A stretch of 64,000 nucleotides of DNA from an uncultured bacterium (GCA_947243845.1 CAMXIF010000007.1:62001-126000), one strand, 5' to 3'; shown: positions 16,366 to 24,664, counted from the first letter of the stretch. The notes: generated by a model from the letters alone, not told the origin. Numbers and translations: made by a program.

Positions 16366-17589
16366 ATGAAAGAAAAAGTAGTTCTTGCGTATTCCGGCGG
16401 ACTTGACACCACCGTTATCATTCCCTGGCTGAAAGAAAATTTCGACTATGAAGTTATCTGCGTATGCGGCAACTGCGGCCAGGCAGAGGAACTTGACGGC
16501 CTGGAGGAGCGTGCCCTTTCAAGCGGCGCTTCCAAACTTTATATCGAAGATTTGACAGACGAATTCTGTAATGACTTTATCATGCCCTGCGTACAGGCTC
16601 ATGCAGTCTATGAGAACAAATATCTGCTGGGTACTTCCATGGCAAGACCCGTCATCGCCAAGAAGCTGGTAGAGATTGCCCGTAAGGAAGGCGCTACCGC
16701 CATCTGCCACGGCGCTACCGGCAAAGGCAACGACCAGATCCGTTTTGAACTGGGCATCAAGGCACTGGCTCCTGACTTAAAGATCATCGCTGCTTGGCGT
16801 AATGAGAAATGGACCTTAAATTCCCGTGAAGAAGAGATTGAGTACTGCCGTCAGCACGGCATCCATCTTCCTTTCTCCGCAGATTCCAGTTACAGCCGCG
16901 ATCGTAACTTATGGCACATCAGCCACGAAGGATTGGAACTTGAGGATCCTGCCAACGAGCCTAACTATGAGCATCTGTTAGTACTTGGCACCACTCCTGA
17001 GAAGGCGCCGGAAGAAGGAGAATATGTGACCATGACCTTTGAAAAGGGCATCCCCACCTCTGTCAACGGCAAGGAGATGAAAGTAGCCGATATCATCACC
17101 ACTCTGAACGAATTGGGCGGCAAGCATGGCATCGGTATCGTAGATATTGTGGAAAACCGCGTGGTTGGCATGAAATCCCGCGGTGTTTACGAGACCCCCG
17201 GCGGCACCATCCTTTACGAGGCACACCAGCAGCTTGAGGAATTGATCCTCGACCGCGACACCTACGCCCTCAAACAGGATATGGGCAATAAATTTGCACA
17301 GATCGTCTATGAAGGCAAGTGGTTCACCCCTCTGCGCAAAGCGGTGCAGGCCTTCATCGAATCCACACAGGAATATGTGACTGGCGAGGTGAAATTCAAA
17401 CTCTATAAGGGTAATATCATTAAGGCCGGTACCACTTCACCGTACTCTCTCTACAACGAGAGCATCGCTTCCTTCACCACCGGCGATATGTACGACCATC
17501 ACGATGCGGAAGGTTTTATCAACCTGTTTGGTTTATCCAGCAAAGTACGTGCGCTGAAAATGCAGGAGAACGGCGTAAAATTGATTTAG
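16366..17589 (+). CDS. argG: Argininosuccinate synthase
   Basis: 407 aa, full length. ATP pyrophosphatase motif [10 protein letters not shown] at residues 8-17, [15 protein letters not shown] (citrulline/aspartate region) near residue 115, and [15 protein letters not shown] in the middle. It joins citrulline and aspartate in the penultimate step of arginine synthesis. The start is at 16366 ([12 protein letters not shown]) because the upstream in-frame ATG at 16351 overlaps the GGAGGA ribosome-binding site. Its codon use is that of a highly expressed gene compared with its neighbours. A hairpin terminator follows at 17639. Confidence 0.97.
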   Translation: MKEKVVLAYSGGLDTTVIIPWLKENFDYEVICVCGNCGQAEELDGLEERALSSGASKLYIEDLTDEFCNDFIMPCVQAHAVYENKYLLGTSMARPVIAKKLVEIARKEGATAICHGATGKGNDQIRFELGIKALAPDLKIIAAWRNEKWTLNSREEEIEYCRQHGIHLPFSADSSYSRDRNLWHISHEGLELEDPANEPNYEHLLVLGTTPEKAPEEGEYVTMTFEKGIPTSVNGKEMKVADIITTLNELGGKHGIGIVDIVENRVVGMKSRGVYETPGGTILYEAHQQLEELILDRDTYALKQDMGNKFAQIVYEGKWFTPLRKAVQAFIESTQEYVTGEVKFKLYKGNIIKAGTTSPYSLYNESIASFTTGDMYDHHDAEGFINLFGLSSKVRALKMQENGVKLI

Positions 17590-17638
17590 GACCGTTTCAT
17601 TTCATACGCAGTATATTTCCGAAATATATCATAATAAG

Positions 17639-17670
17639 GAAGAGCATCTGTCGTTGGATGGATGCTCTTC
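17639..17670 (+). terminator. Hairpin terminator after argG
   Basis: GAAGAGCATC (17639-17648) pairs with GATGCTCTTC (17661-17670), followed by TTATATTC. The U-run is weak but the 10-bp stem is perfect and lies 50 bp after the stop. Confidence 0.7.
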
Positions 17671-17806
17671 TTATATTCTATGCTGTATTTACCCGTTTCC
17701 TGTCAGTGCGGGGTTTTTTTTCATAAATGAATATGGTATGATATACGGAAAGAATCTATTTCACAAAAGACACATGTTATCCATCCAAAGGGACATACTG
17801 CTATAT

Positions 17807-18100
17807 ATGGACGTAATTACATTAATTATTATATATTTCGTGGTCGTAAACTTCATAAGTTTTGTTGTCATGGGAGTGGACAAATACAAGGCCAAAAAAC
17901 GCGCCTGGCGTATCCCTGAATCCACCCTTTTTGTGCTGGCTATCATCGGCGGAAGTATCGGGTCGATTGCGGGAATGCATCTGTTCCACCATAAGACACG
18001 GCACTGGTATTTTCTGTATGGAATGCCGGCGATTCTGGCCATACAGATTGTGCTGATTCTGGCGCTTGTTTTTTCGCCGATTGAGTTTTTAATCATGTAA
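17807..18100 (+). CDS. DUF1294 family small membrane protein
   Basis: 97 aa. A hydrophobic N-terminus, then the family block MGVDKYKAKKRAWRIPE with FVLAIIGGSIGSIAGMHLFHHKTRHWYFLYGMP, and a C-terminal membrane segment. DUF1294 proteins have two or three membrane helices and no known biochemical role. The start is set at 17807 because family members begin just before this first helix; the ribosome-binding site (AAAGGGA) is rather distant, and longer starts at 17654 or 17774 have even poorer support. It is followed by tandem palindromic repeats and a terminator. Confidence 0.8.
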   Translation: MDVITLIIIYFVVVNFISFVVMGVDKYKAKKRAWRIPESTLFVLAIIGGSIGSIAGMHLFHHKTRHWYFLYGMPAILAIQIVLILALVFSPIEFLIM

Positions 18101-18129
18101 AAAAGTAATTTGCTTCGCAAATAACTTTG

Positions 18130-18260
18130 CGAGTCCCGCTTCGCGGGCTCGGATTAGGGGTAGATTTTGTATTTTCCTGCGGAATTAACGTCTCGAGTCC
18201 CGCTTCGCGGGCTCGGATTAGGGGTAGATTTTTGTAATTTGCTTCGCGGGCTCGGATTGG
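18130..18260. repeat. Tandem palindromic repeats (CGAG-T-CCCGC-TTC-GCGGG-CTCG)
   Basis: Two full copies (18130-18168 and 18194-18232) share CGAGTCCCGCTTCGCGGG, CTCGGATTAGGGG and TAGATTTT and are 64 bp apart; a partial third copy starts at 18241. Diverged copies occur at 22551-22610 and 29176-29208. Each unit folds into a short GC hairpin. The gap 18101-18358 holds only these and the terminator. Confidence 0.85.
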
Positions 18261-18277
18261 CGTTCTGTGTGCGTTTT

Positions 18278-18312
18278 AAAGCCCTGAAATAATTTCAGGG
18301 CTTTTGTTTTTC
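18278..18312 (+). terminator. Strong rho-independent terminator after DUF1294 and repeats
   Basis: AAAGCCCTGAAAT (18278-18290), one base, ATTTCAGGGCTTT (18292-18304), then TGTTTTTC. Convergent with the DegV gene's end, it may serve both strands. Confidence 0.85.
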
Positions 18313-18358
18313 TTGTTATGTTCTCTCAGGATATAGAGCCACTGGAATCCGTGGGCAT

Positions 18359-19195
18359 TTATAGCGTCATGATCACGCCGCCGTCATTGGCATACATGCT
18401 GCTGATTCCGGCAGTATCCATGATAACCACATCTCGATAAGAAGCTCTCTTCTCCATCAGCCTGCGTAAGTACTGCGCGCGTTCCGGGCAGTTACAGTGT
18501 GTGATCATCAGTGTTCTCTCCTGGGGATTCTCCACATCGGCCACAATATTGTCTGCCATTTTGACCAGCGCCTTATTAATGCCGATTGCCTGGCCTTTTT
18601 GCTCGATGACACCCAGATTGCCTATCATTACAGGCTTTATGTTCAATGTAGATGCCACCAGCGCCTTGACACCGCTCAGGCGACCGTTTTTGCGCAGCGT
18701 CTCCAGATTATCCAGCACAAAGTAGGTGCGCATCTGTCTCTTAAAAATCTCCACCCTTTCCACCGTCTCCTCAAAAGAGAACCCTGCTTCCTTATATTCT
18801 ACTATCTTCATAGCCAGCTGTGTCTCTCCGCAGCTGGCAGATTCGGAATCTATGACATGAATCTTTTTCGCACCATATTTTTCCTCATAAAGGCTCTTTC
18901 CCAGTTCCGCGCTGTTATAGCTTCCACTTAAATGAGAAGAGAGCGTTACCACATAGATTTCCTCGGCTTCATCATGATAGGCCTCTCTATACTTTTCCGG
19001 GGAAGGACAGGACGACTTCGGACAGAGTGGATAGGCCGCCACCCGCTGTAAAAAATCCAGCTGATCGAAGGTCTCATCATCCGCTATCTCATAATCCCCG
19101 ATTTCCAGAGTCAGCGGCACTCTCTGGAAACGCGCATCTTCTTTATACTGCATCGGCAGTTCACAGCAACTGTCTACCACAATTTTATAACTCAT
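18359..19195 (-). CDS. DegV family fatty-acid-binding protein
   Basis: 278 aa. DegV/FakB fold: N-terminal IVVDSCCELP, ligand-loop region CPKSSCPSPEKYREAY, TLSSHLSGSYNSAELG, VIDSESASCGETQLA, LETLRKNGRLSG and the C-terminal TAGISSMYANDGGVIM. Such proteins present a bound fatty acid to the kinase FakA or carry it elsewhere; no fakA is in this window. The start at 19195 (MSYKIVVD) has GGAGG 6 nt upstream. A consensus promoter lies 78-106 bp upstream. A second DegV domain in this window is fused to a histidine kinase at 33196-35892. Confidence 0.9.
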   Translation of the reverse strand: MSYKIVVDSCCELPMQYKEDARFQRVPLTLEIGDYEIADDETFDQLDFLQRVAAYPLCPKSSCPSPEKYREAYHDEAEEIYVVTLSSHLSGSYNSAELGKSLYEEKYGAKKIHVIDSESASCGETQLAMKIVEYKEAGFSFEETVERVEIFKRQMRTYFVLDNLETLRKNGRLSGVKALVASTLNIKPVMIGNLGVIEQKGQAIGINKALVKMADNIVADVENPQERTLMITHCNCPERAQYLRRLMEKRASYRDVVIMDTAGISSMYANDGGVIMTL

Positions 19196-19272
19196 AAAGC
19201 CTCCACAACCATTCCACATAGTTTTCATTACCACTTATGATAACATGGATTGCTATTTGTTGTAAATAGGGT

Positions 19273-19301
19273 TTTATATTTTCCCCGCATCCATTTGTCA
19301 A
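19273..19301 (-). promoter_or_regulatory. Consensus SigA promoter of the degV-like gene
   Basis: Minus strand TTGACA (19301-19296), 17 bp, TATAAA (19278-19273). A small inverted repeat (CTATTT-GTTGT-AAATAG, 19253-19269) covers the expected start point and may be an operator. Confidence 0.75.
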
Positions 19302-19318
19302 TCTGTCTCAGATAAATG

Positions 19319-19347
19319 TTGGATTTTGTGGGGGATTATGTTATAAC
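19319..19347 (+). promoter_or_regulatory. Probable promoter of the DUF5721-like gene
   Basis: TTGGAT (19319-19324), 17 bp, TATAAC (19342-19347), 60 bp before the ATG at 19407. Two hexamer mismatches make it weaker than the divergent promoter. Confidence 0.45.
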
Positions 19348-19406
19348 AGATGTAACGTTAAAATACAATACAAATAGCAGACTCTCCTTAAAGAAAGGCG
19401 TCCCCG

Positions 19407-19910
19407 ATGATCGCATTAAAAATCACCAACGTAAAACAGTTTATGGCAAAGTTTCTCGGCAGTGAGGATTTTGATTCTTTCCTTTTGGAGGAAGCTTCCA
19501 TCAGCACCTACAACACTTTTATGATAGATGGTCACCAGCACCGGGATTTTTATTCTTCTGAAGAATGGGAAGATAAGGAACTGCGGCCCTATGAGTTCTC
19601 CACCTGGAAGAAACTGCGGCCAATCTGCTTTGATCTGATCAAGGGAAAGCACACACCCACGGCCTTCCGCTTCGTCCTGCATCTGATCCCAGACCATGTG
19701 GCCTCTATCTTACAAGGGGGCGATACTGCCGTGACGGCACAGCAAGTGAAAGCCTTTGTCCTCAATATAAAATATGACGGCACCACCCTCATGCTGGTTA
19801 CCGGCACATCTTTCCATACTTTCCTGATGGATAAAACGCCGGACACCCTCTGGGATAGCGCCGTCAAAAACTTCCTCGCAAAACGGGAAATCTCTTATGA
19901 ATTGCTATAG
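19407..19910 (+). CDS. Conserved protein, DUF5721-like
   Basis: 167 aa soluble protein without signal peptide or membrane helix. The opening MIALKITNVKQFMAKFL and the block STYNTFMIDGHQHRDFY resemble a Lachnospiraceae family I recall as DUF5721; function unknown. AAAGAAAGG precedes the ATG. It converges on the small membrane-protein gene at 19922 with only 11 bp between stops. The family label is from memory and could be wrong, but the frame is well supported by start, length and coding character. Confidence 0.75.
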   Translation: MIALKITNVKQFMAKFLGSEDFDSFLLEEASISTYNTFMIDGHQHRDFYSSEEWEDKELRPYEFSTWKKLRPICFDLIKGKHTPTAFRFVLHLIPDHVASILQGGDTAVTAQQVKAFVLNIKYDGTTLMLVTGTSFHTFLMDKTPDTLWDSAVKNFLAKREISYELL

Positions 19911-19921
19911 TGAATTGATGC

Positions 19922-20296
19922 TTATATCCAGATACATCCATGCATCATGGCGTAATCGACTGCTGCCAGCATCATGGCAAAGAACAGCATGAGTACCAGC
20001 ATGATCACTGCCGGAAAATCGTACACCAACTTATAACCCGCCTGGCCGCTTCTGTGATTTTCCACCAGAATCTCCAGCCCTAACAGAATAAAAACAATTG
20101 GCCAGAGACGGAATATAATGTCATAACGAAGTGCCGGTACTATAATATGTATCAGAAACATGATGCCGAAGCAGATCAGTGTCAGACCAAAAGTCACCGA
20201 CCCCACCCGTCTGGTTTGTACCACTCCATTTTCCTTTTCCCTCGCGCCCTGTTCTCCCCGCATCTCCATATCCATATGCTCTTTCCTCCCACACAA
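19922..20296 (-). CDS. Small membrane protein, LiaI/LiaF-like transmembrane region
   Basis: 124 aa. A hydrophilic N-terminus of about 33 residues precedes three hydrophobic stretches (about 33-52, 60-80, 95-117). GLTLICFGIMFLIH followed by RLWPIVFILLGLEILVE is the pattern of the DUF5668/LiaI-LiaF-type membrane hairpin found in cell-envelope stress proteins. It is the last gene of the ECF sigma operon (21480-22040 onward), so it may be part of the sigma factor's own regulon or its control. An alternative start is ATG 20275 (MDMEMRGEQ). Confidence 0.7.
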   Translation of the reverse strand: MCGRKEHMDMEMRGEQGAREKENGVVQTRRVGSVTFGLTLICFGIMFLIHIIVPALRYDIIFRLWPIVFILLGLEILVENHRSGQAGYKLVYDFPAVIMLVLMLFFAMMLAAVDYAMMHGCIWI

Positions 20297-20366
20297 GCGC
20301 CAACCTGTATTCCCGCAGGAAACATGTGTGCCTGTTTTTCCTATTTTCTATTTTCCAGGCAGCGCT

Positions 20367-20963
20367 CTATTTTGCGGAATCCTCATTGTCATCCTTCTGC
20401 CCAATCTGTATGACCTGCTGTGTCCCGTTTTCATCCACCGCCTCAATCTTATTCCTTTTACCGCGAAGCAGCGCCATACCAAACCAGATGATGGCGATAG
20501 CAAACACTGCTCTTGGCACATCGTCCCGCATTATATAATACACAGCTTTAAGAATCGGATTATCCCATCCAAAGAATCCGCGCAGCAAATCAAAGGCCAG
20601 ATTCCACAGCATATACAGACCGATAATGATAAGCGCCACTGCCACTATTTTTTTACTCTTTTGATCTACCTTTACCTGCCAATTTCCAACTCCATCAAGT
20701 CCGAAAAGATATACATCCTCTAAAGCCATGAAGCTCTCGTCATCCATCCCACCGATATTATTGGCATGGAAAAAGCTATAAATATATAATGTGATCGGCA
20801 GAACGGCAAAGGCCCCAATATTTGTAAAAGATACCAGCATGAGAAGCGCCAAAAAACCAAGCGTGAAACTAAGCCCCATTTTCATAAATCCCATGTACAT
20901 ATGTCCTGCTCCCGGCCAAAAGGATAAGATAAATAACCAAAATCTGTTTTTCTTTTTTTTCAT
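20367..20963 (-). CDS. Multi-pass membrane protein of the ECF sigma operon
   Basis: 198 aa. The N-terminal half has two to three membrane helices with an FWPGAGHMYMGFMKMGL motif resembling TM2-type membrane proteins; a second pair of helices lies around residues 107-125 and 148-165. The C-terminal tail is charged (KRNKIEAVDENG). Probably envelope-associated; no enzymatic motif is seen. It follows the anti-sigma-like gene after 28 nt and precedes the LiaI-like gene by 70 nt, on the same strand. Confidence 0.75.
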   Translation of the reverse strand: MKKKKNRFWLFILSFWPGAGHMYMGFMKMGLSFTLGFLALLMLVSFTNIGAFAVLPITLYIYSFFHANNIGGMDDESFMALEDVYLFGLDGVGNWQVKVDQKSKKIVAVALIIIGLYMLWNLAFDLLRGFFGWDNPILKAVYYIMRDDVPRAVFAIAIIWFGMALLRGKRNKIEAVDENGTQQVIQIGQKDDNEDSAK

Positions 20964-20991
20964 TGTTTATTCCTCCCATTTAATGATCCTG

Positions 20992-21483
20992 TTAAAAGAT
21001 ACGTTTTCCAAAATCTTTGATCTTGCTCTCAATACCATGAAAATAGGCCTCCCTGGCATTTTCCCTTTCCTTTTCTTCCTGATATTTCTGCCAGGCCTGG
21101 TCTATCTGTCTTTGTCTCTCCAATGCTCCCTGCTGTATTTCGTCTACATCTTCCTGTTCCTGCCAGAGTACCCGTTCAAAAATACCGTTTGACGATTGAT
21201 CCGTCTCCCTCTCTCCCACAGGCACCAGAAACAGCACCGTCAGGGCCGCTGCCATGCCTGCTAATACTTTGGCCCGATAGGAAAAAAGCTGTATTTTCTG
21301 TGTTCTTTGTCTCTGTTTTCTTACCTGCAGAAGCACATTTTCTTTCAGATGAACCGGAGCATGCAGCATCTCCCGTTCTTCCACCTGCTTTATCAGGCTG
21401 GCAAGTTCCTCCTCATTTAACATCCCGGCGGCAGGTGACTGACGTTCATACATTTTTTGCTTATCTTCTATATTATGTATCAT
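20992..21483 (-). CDS. Putative anti-sigma factor, single membrane span
   Basis: 163 aa. Residues 1-70 are cytoplasmic and charged, a single hydrophobic segment follows (about 73-90, VLAGMAAALTVLFLVPVG), and the outer part is a long charged helix rich in E, Q and K. Its ATG overlaps the sigma gene's TGA stop (ATGA), which is the usual coupling for an ECF sigma and its membrane anti-sigma. No HxxxCxxC zinc motif is present, so it is not a ZAS-type anti-sigma. The role is inferred from position and topology. Confidence 0.72.
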   Translation of the reverse strand: MIHNIEDKQKMYERQSPAAGMLNEEELASLIKQVEEREMLHAPVHLKENVLLQVRKQRQRTQKIQLFSYRAKVLAGMAAALTVLFLVPVGERETDQSSNGIFERVLWQEQEDVDEIQQGALERQRQIDQAWQKYQEEKERENAREAYFHGIESKIKDFGKRIF

Positions 21484-22040
21484 GCACCTCTCTCCTTTAT
21501 ATACATCTTGCGTAACATGTCTCTTGCCCGGTAAACCTGGGTCTGCACTGTTTTTAATTTAACGCCCCGCGATCTGGCGATCTCAGCCATATCCATTTCA
21601 TCGTAATAATATGCCTTGGATATCCCATCGTAGGGCGGTTTCAATGACAGGCATCTGGCAAGTAATGTCTCCCTTACCTCTTTTTCCAGACAAATGCTTT
21701 CCGGCGTCTGTCTCAGGCTCTGTTCCTCCTGGATGCTCTGTCCCATAACCCTGCTTCCACGATCCGGTCCCCGAACCTCTTCCATCCCCACATCCTCCAT
21801 GGGGATACTCCGTCTTCCTGCACTCTGCATATAATCCAGACATTTGTTGGTTGCAATCCTGCAGATCCAGGCTTTCTCATACTTTCCGTCAAAATCTGAA
21901 AGATGCTTATAGGCAGAAAGGAAGGTATCCTGCGTCAGGTCCTCGGAGGCAAAATAGTCCGATGTCATCTTATAACAAATAGAAAAAACAAGATGTTGAT
22001 AGGAATCAATCAGCGCTGATAATTGTTCTTCCCGTCCGAT
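21480..22040 (-). CDS. ECF-type RNA polymerase sigma factor with apparent non-AUG start
   Basis: The sigma2 core (DLTQDTFLSAYKHLSDF, then WICRIATNKCLDYMQSAGRR) and sigma4 HTH (MAEIARSRGVKLKTVQTQVYRAR) are intact. The first ATG (21968) would cut off the conserved first helix; the same frame continues upstream for 24 codons reading EEQLSALIDSYQHLVFSICY, exactly the missing sigma2 start. No ATG, GTG or TTG exists there before the in-frame stop. A perfect AAGGAGG sits 8 nt before ATC at 22040-22038, so translation most likely begins at that ATC (186 aa); the CTG at 22016 is less well placed. Upstream of a membrane anti-sigma-like gene and two membrane proteins; probably envelope-stress control. 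Confidence 0.8.
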   Translation of the reverse strand: MGREEQLSALIDSYQHLVFSICYKMTSDYFASEDLTQDTFLSAYKHLSDFDGKYEKAWICRIATNKCLDYMQSAGRRSIPMEDVGMEEVRGPDRGSRVMGQSIQEEQSLRQTPESICLEKEVRETLLARCLSLKPPYDGISKAYYYDEMDMAEIARSRGVKLKTVQTQVYRARDMLRKMYIKERGA

Positions 22041-22117
22041 ACTATCTACCTCCTTCCCTCACGTCTCTGTCTACTATAACGAACCTGTCTGGCGATTGTC
22101 TTCAATTTTTATAAAAA

Positions 22118-22477
22118 TTATTTTTTGGGCTTGGGCTTAAACACCAGACTTGCCAGATAACCAAACACAAGCGCCGCTGAACAGCCCACCGCACCGGTCT
22201 TGAAACCGCCCTGGAACAGCCCGATAAATCCGCTCTCACTCACGGCTTCCCTCACGCCCTTCATCAGAATATTCCCATAACCAAGCAAGGGCACACTGGC
22301 GCCCGCACCCGCAAATTCCATAAAAGGCTCGTACCAGCCGAAGAAACTGATCACAGCGCCCGTACAGACTAACAGCACCATAATGCGCCCCGGCAGAAGT
22401 TTAGTCTTCTCCATCAGAATCTGTACCAGCGCGCAGATTACGCCGCCCACCCAGAAAGCATTGAAATAGTCCATCAT
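22118..22477 (-). CDS. spoVAE: Stage V sporulation protein AE (SpoVAEb type)
   Basis: 119 aa with three to four membrane helices. ALVQILMEKTKLLPGRIMV, PFMEFAGAGASVPLLGYGN and AAVxFGYLASLVFKPKPK-like ending match SpoVAE, part of the inner-membrane dipicolinic-acid channel loaded during sporulation and opened at germination. GGAGG precedes the ATG at 22477 (the next codon is also ATG). Unlike most spore formers it is not adjacent to spoVAC and spoVAD, which lie 27 kb and 2.5 kb away in this window. Confidence 0.9.
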   Translation of the reverse strand: MMDYFNAFWVGGVICALVQILMEKTKLLPGRIMVLLVCTGAVISFFGWYEPFMEFAGAGASVPLLGYGNILMKGVREAVSESGFIGLFQGGFKTGAVGCSAALVFGYLASLVFKPKPKK

Positions 22478-22492
22478 ATCCCTCCTTTTTCT

Positions 22493-22526
22493 ATAACAAA
22501 GAATTTTTACTGTTAGTCTTTGTTAT
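22493..22526. promoter_or_regulatory. Inverted repeat in the spoVAE leader
   Basis: ATAACAAAG (22493-22501) and CTTTGTTAT (22518-22526) are perfect 9-bp arms around a 16-nt loop. It lies between a TATAAT sequence (22536-22541 on the minus strand) and the ribosome-binding site. Operator or leader hairpin; undecided. Confidence 0.45.
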
Positions 22527-22550
22527 TTTGGAGAGATTATACCAAAAGCG

Positions 22551-22610
22551 GTTGCTTCGCATACAACTTTGCGAGTCTCACTCTGCGGATCCGGATAATG
22601 GAGAAATTTT
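22551..22610. repeat. Diverged copy of the CGAG/CTCG palindromic repeat
   Basis: GCTTCGCATACAACTTTGCGAG, TCTCACTCTGCGGATCCGGATAATGGAG and AAATTTTT align throughout with 18112-18168 (GCTTCGCAAATAACTTTGCGAG, CCGCTTCGCGGG, CTCGGATTAGGGG). It lies upstream of spoVAE and downstream of the rubredoxin gene's terminator side. Confidence 0.7.
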
Positions 22611-22719
22611 TTACATAATAAAAGGAATGTATCTCCAGAACGACACACTCCTTTTTCATTCTTTTCAACACTATCCATAGATAGGTCTCTCATGCCGGCA
22701 GACCTGATAGAAGTTTATA

Positions 22720-23337
22720 CTACTGTGTCACTTTCTCAAAATCAGCGGCCGGATGCTTGCACAACGGACAGATAAAGTCTGCCGGCAGTTCCTCGCCCTC
22801 ATAGACATAACCACAGACCGTACAGCGCCATACCGTCTTTCCTGTCTGGGCATCCTTAGTTGGCTGAGGTTTGATGGAAGACTGATAATAGGTATAGGTC
22901 GCCGATGGTGTATCGGCAAGTACTTCCATGTCGTCTACAGAAGCGATAAACAGCGTATGGCTGCCCAGATCCACTTCCTGCTCCACCGTTGCACTGATAT
23001 AACTGTTGATTCCGGCTGTCACATAATACAGGCCGTTGGCACTGCGTTTGCAGGCCGCATAATCTGCGAATTTATCCACATCTCGCCCCGACTGGAATCC
23101 AAAATGCTGAAACAGTTCAAACTCTGCTGCTTCACTTATGATAGATATATTGAATTTACCGCTTTGTTTTACCAGATCATGGGTATAATTAGTTTTGTTC
23201 ACCGCGATACTGATCCTGTTGGGCTCAGAAGTTACCTGCTGTGCCGTATTGATGATACACCCGCTGTCTCTGCCATCCGCTGCGGATGTCAGTACAAACA
23301 GGCCGTATGATAACTTATACATGGCTTTTTTGTCCAT
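22720..23337 (-). CDS. hrb: High-molecular-weight rubredoxin (flavin reductase-rubredoxin)
   Basis: 205 aa, two domains. Residues 1-150 are a flavin-reductase-like FMN domain (MYKLSYGLFVLTSAADGRDSGC; NTAQQVTSEPNRISIAVNK). Residues about 165-205 are a rubredoxin: CTVCGYVYEGEELPADFICPLC supplies the four iron-binding cysteines. Such proteins pass electrons from NADH oxidoreductases to flavodiiron proteins or oxygen-detoxifying enzymes in anaerobes. The start at 23337 (MDKKAMYKLSYG) is preceded by GGAAGGAG; a longer start at 23367 lacks a site. Together with the anaerobe-type gene set it supports an oxygen-sensitive host. Confidence 0.92.
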   Translation of the reverse strand: MDKKAMYKLSYGLFVLTSAADGRDSGCIINTAQQVTSEPNRISIAVNKTNYTHDLVKQSGKFNISIISEAAEFELFQHFGFQSGRDVDKFADYAACKRSANGLYYVTAGINSYISATVEQEVDLGSHTLFIASVDDMEVLADTPSATYTYYQSSIKPQPTKDAQTGKTVWRCTVCGYVYEGEELPADFICPLCKHPAADFEKVTQ

Positions 23338-23421
23338 TTGATAACCTACTCCTTCCTGCATATACATTTACACCATTACTATTAACATCATAAGTTTATT
23401 TAACTACTGAACCTGTGTCCA

Positions 23422-23931
23422 CTATAGCGTTCCATCATTGCTGTAATCTCTGGCAATCTTCTCCACAATCTCCCGGATGGACAGATTCTCACAGTTCACC
23501 GTGATATCAGCATACTTTTCATAAAGCGGCACCCGTTCCGCGTAAAGGGCCGCCAAATCCTGCCCTTCCCGCAGCGTCACACCCCGCTCATCCAAATCGC
23601 CTAACCGTTCCCTGATATCTTTAAGCGGAAGCGACAGATACACGATCGTCCCGATCTGTTTATAATGTGTCATGGCCCGATCCCCATAGATTGCACTGCC
23701 GCCAGTGGCGATCACCGTCCGTTTTGTCCGAATGGATTCGTTCACTTCCTCCTCCACCCGCCAGAACCCCTCCACGCCCCGTTCAGCAATGATCTCATGC
23801 AGGAGTCTGCCCTCCCTGCCCTGAATCACCAAATCCGCATCCAGAAAGGAATATCCAAGCTTCTTAGCCAGCACAACACCTACAGTACTTTTCCCTGCTC
23901 CGGGCATTCCGATTAAAATTACATTTTGCAT
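23422..23931 (-). CDS. aroK: Shikimate kinase
   Basis: 169 aa P-loop kinase. Walker A GMPGAGKSTVG at residues 8-18, shikimate-binding DADLVIQ (D32-type and D34-type acids) and the glycine loop ATGGSAIY around residue 75; the lid R lies in RxxLY (YAERVPLYEKYAD). It phosphorylates shikimate in aromatic amino-acid synthesis. The ribosome-binding site before the ATG at 23931 is weak. It lies alone between hrb and ridA, separate from other aro genes. Confidence 0.92.
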   Translation of the reverse strand: MQNVILIGMPGAGKSTVGVVLAKKLGYSFLDADLVIQGREGRLLHEIIAERGVEGFWRVEEEVNESIRTKRTVIATGGSAIYGDRAMTHYKQIGTIVYLSLPLKDIRERLGDLDERGVTLREGQDLAALYAERVPLYEKYADITVNCENLSIREIVEKIARDYSNDGTL

Positions 23932-23956
23932 ATATTATGTAAACCAACAACCTTTC

Positions 23957-24334
23957 CTATTTCAGATAAGCTATCACTTCTACCTCGCAGAGCACATCTT
24001 TGGGAAGCTGCTTGACTGCCACGCAGCTGCGTGCCGGTTTCTCAGTAAAATATTTCTCATACACCGCATTAAAAGCCGCAAAATCCGCCATTTCTGCTAA
24101 GAAACAGGTGGTCTTAACTACCTTGGTATACTCTGTACCCGCCTCTGCCAGGATTGCGCCTACATTCTTCATGACCTGTTCTGCCTGCTCGGTCACATCT
24201 TTGCCGGTAATCTCTCCGGTCGCCGGATCGATCGGAATCTGTCCGGATGCAAAAAGAAAGTCCCCTGCAATGATTCCCTGGGAATAGGGGCCGATGGCCG
24301 CCGGCGCTTTATTTGTCGATATTTTAGTTAACAT
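23957..24334 (-). CDS. ridA: RidA family reactive-intermediate deaminase
   Basis: 125 aa, full length. Motifs GPYSQGIIAGDFLFASGQIPIDP (N-terminal), ILAEAG in the middle, and KPARSCVAVKQLPK, containing the arginine that binds the carboxylate of 2-iminoacids, followed by EVEVIAYL. It hydrolyses enamine/imine products of pyridoxal-phosphate dehydratases. GAGAGGAT precedes the ATG. Same strand as aroK with 25 bp between stop and start. Confidence 0.95.
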   Translation of the reverse strand: MLTKISTNKAPAAIGPYSQGIIAGDFLFASGQIPIDPATGEITGKDVTEQAEQVMKNVGAILAEAGTEYTKVVKTTCFLAEMADFAAFNAVYEKYFTEKPARSCVAVKQLPKDVLCEVEVIAYLK

Positions 24335-24430
24335 AATATTTATCCTCTCTTTCTTTGTTTTCCCTGCTTTTCCTTACATTTTAATTCTTAAATATTGCTC
24401 TTTGACTCACCATCTGCATAAGCAGCCCGT

Positions 24431-24664
24431 TTACACATCCCCGAATCTTACTTTCACATAAAACCCTCTGGCGTTCTCAATGATCTCTGTCACCACGCCC
24501 TCCCGCTCCAGTAATCTCTCCCGGAAGGGAAAATTGCCGGACATGGCAAGGGAGGGGTCTATCGTGTAATAATAGTTGCTGGGAAGAACCCCTTCTGTCA
24601 CCGTGACCTTGTCCCCTTCCTTTAAGAGACCGGGGCGCTCCATCTTAAACTCCATTTCCCGCAT
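24431..24664 (-). CDS. Small conserved-looking protein, function unknown
   Basis: 77 aa. Not recognised. It looks like a compact beta-rich protein: LLKEGDKVTVTEGVLPSN, then PFRERLLEREGVVTEIIEN and a final YVKVRFGDV, reminiscent of a KOW/SH3-like small barrel. GAGG lies 8 nt before the ATG at 24664; internal ATGs at 24655 and 24643 are possible. The 250 bp from 24665 to spoVAD's end at 24915 show no supported gene. Confidence 0.55.
   Translation of the reverse strand: MREMEFKMERPGLLKEGDKVTVTEGVLPSNYYYTIDPSLAMSGNFPFRERLLEREGVVTEIIENARGFYVKVRFGDV

Noticed and set aside
18130-18260. Possible CRISPR array
   Set aside because: Only 2.5 copies, uneven spacing (64 and about 40 bp), and related copies are dispersed; no cas genes.
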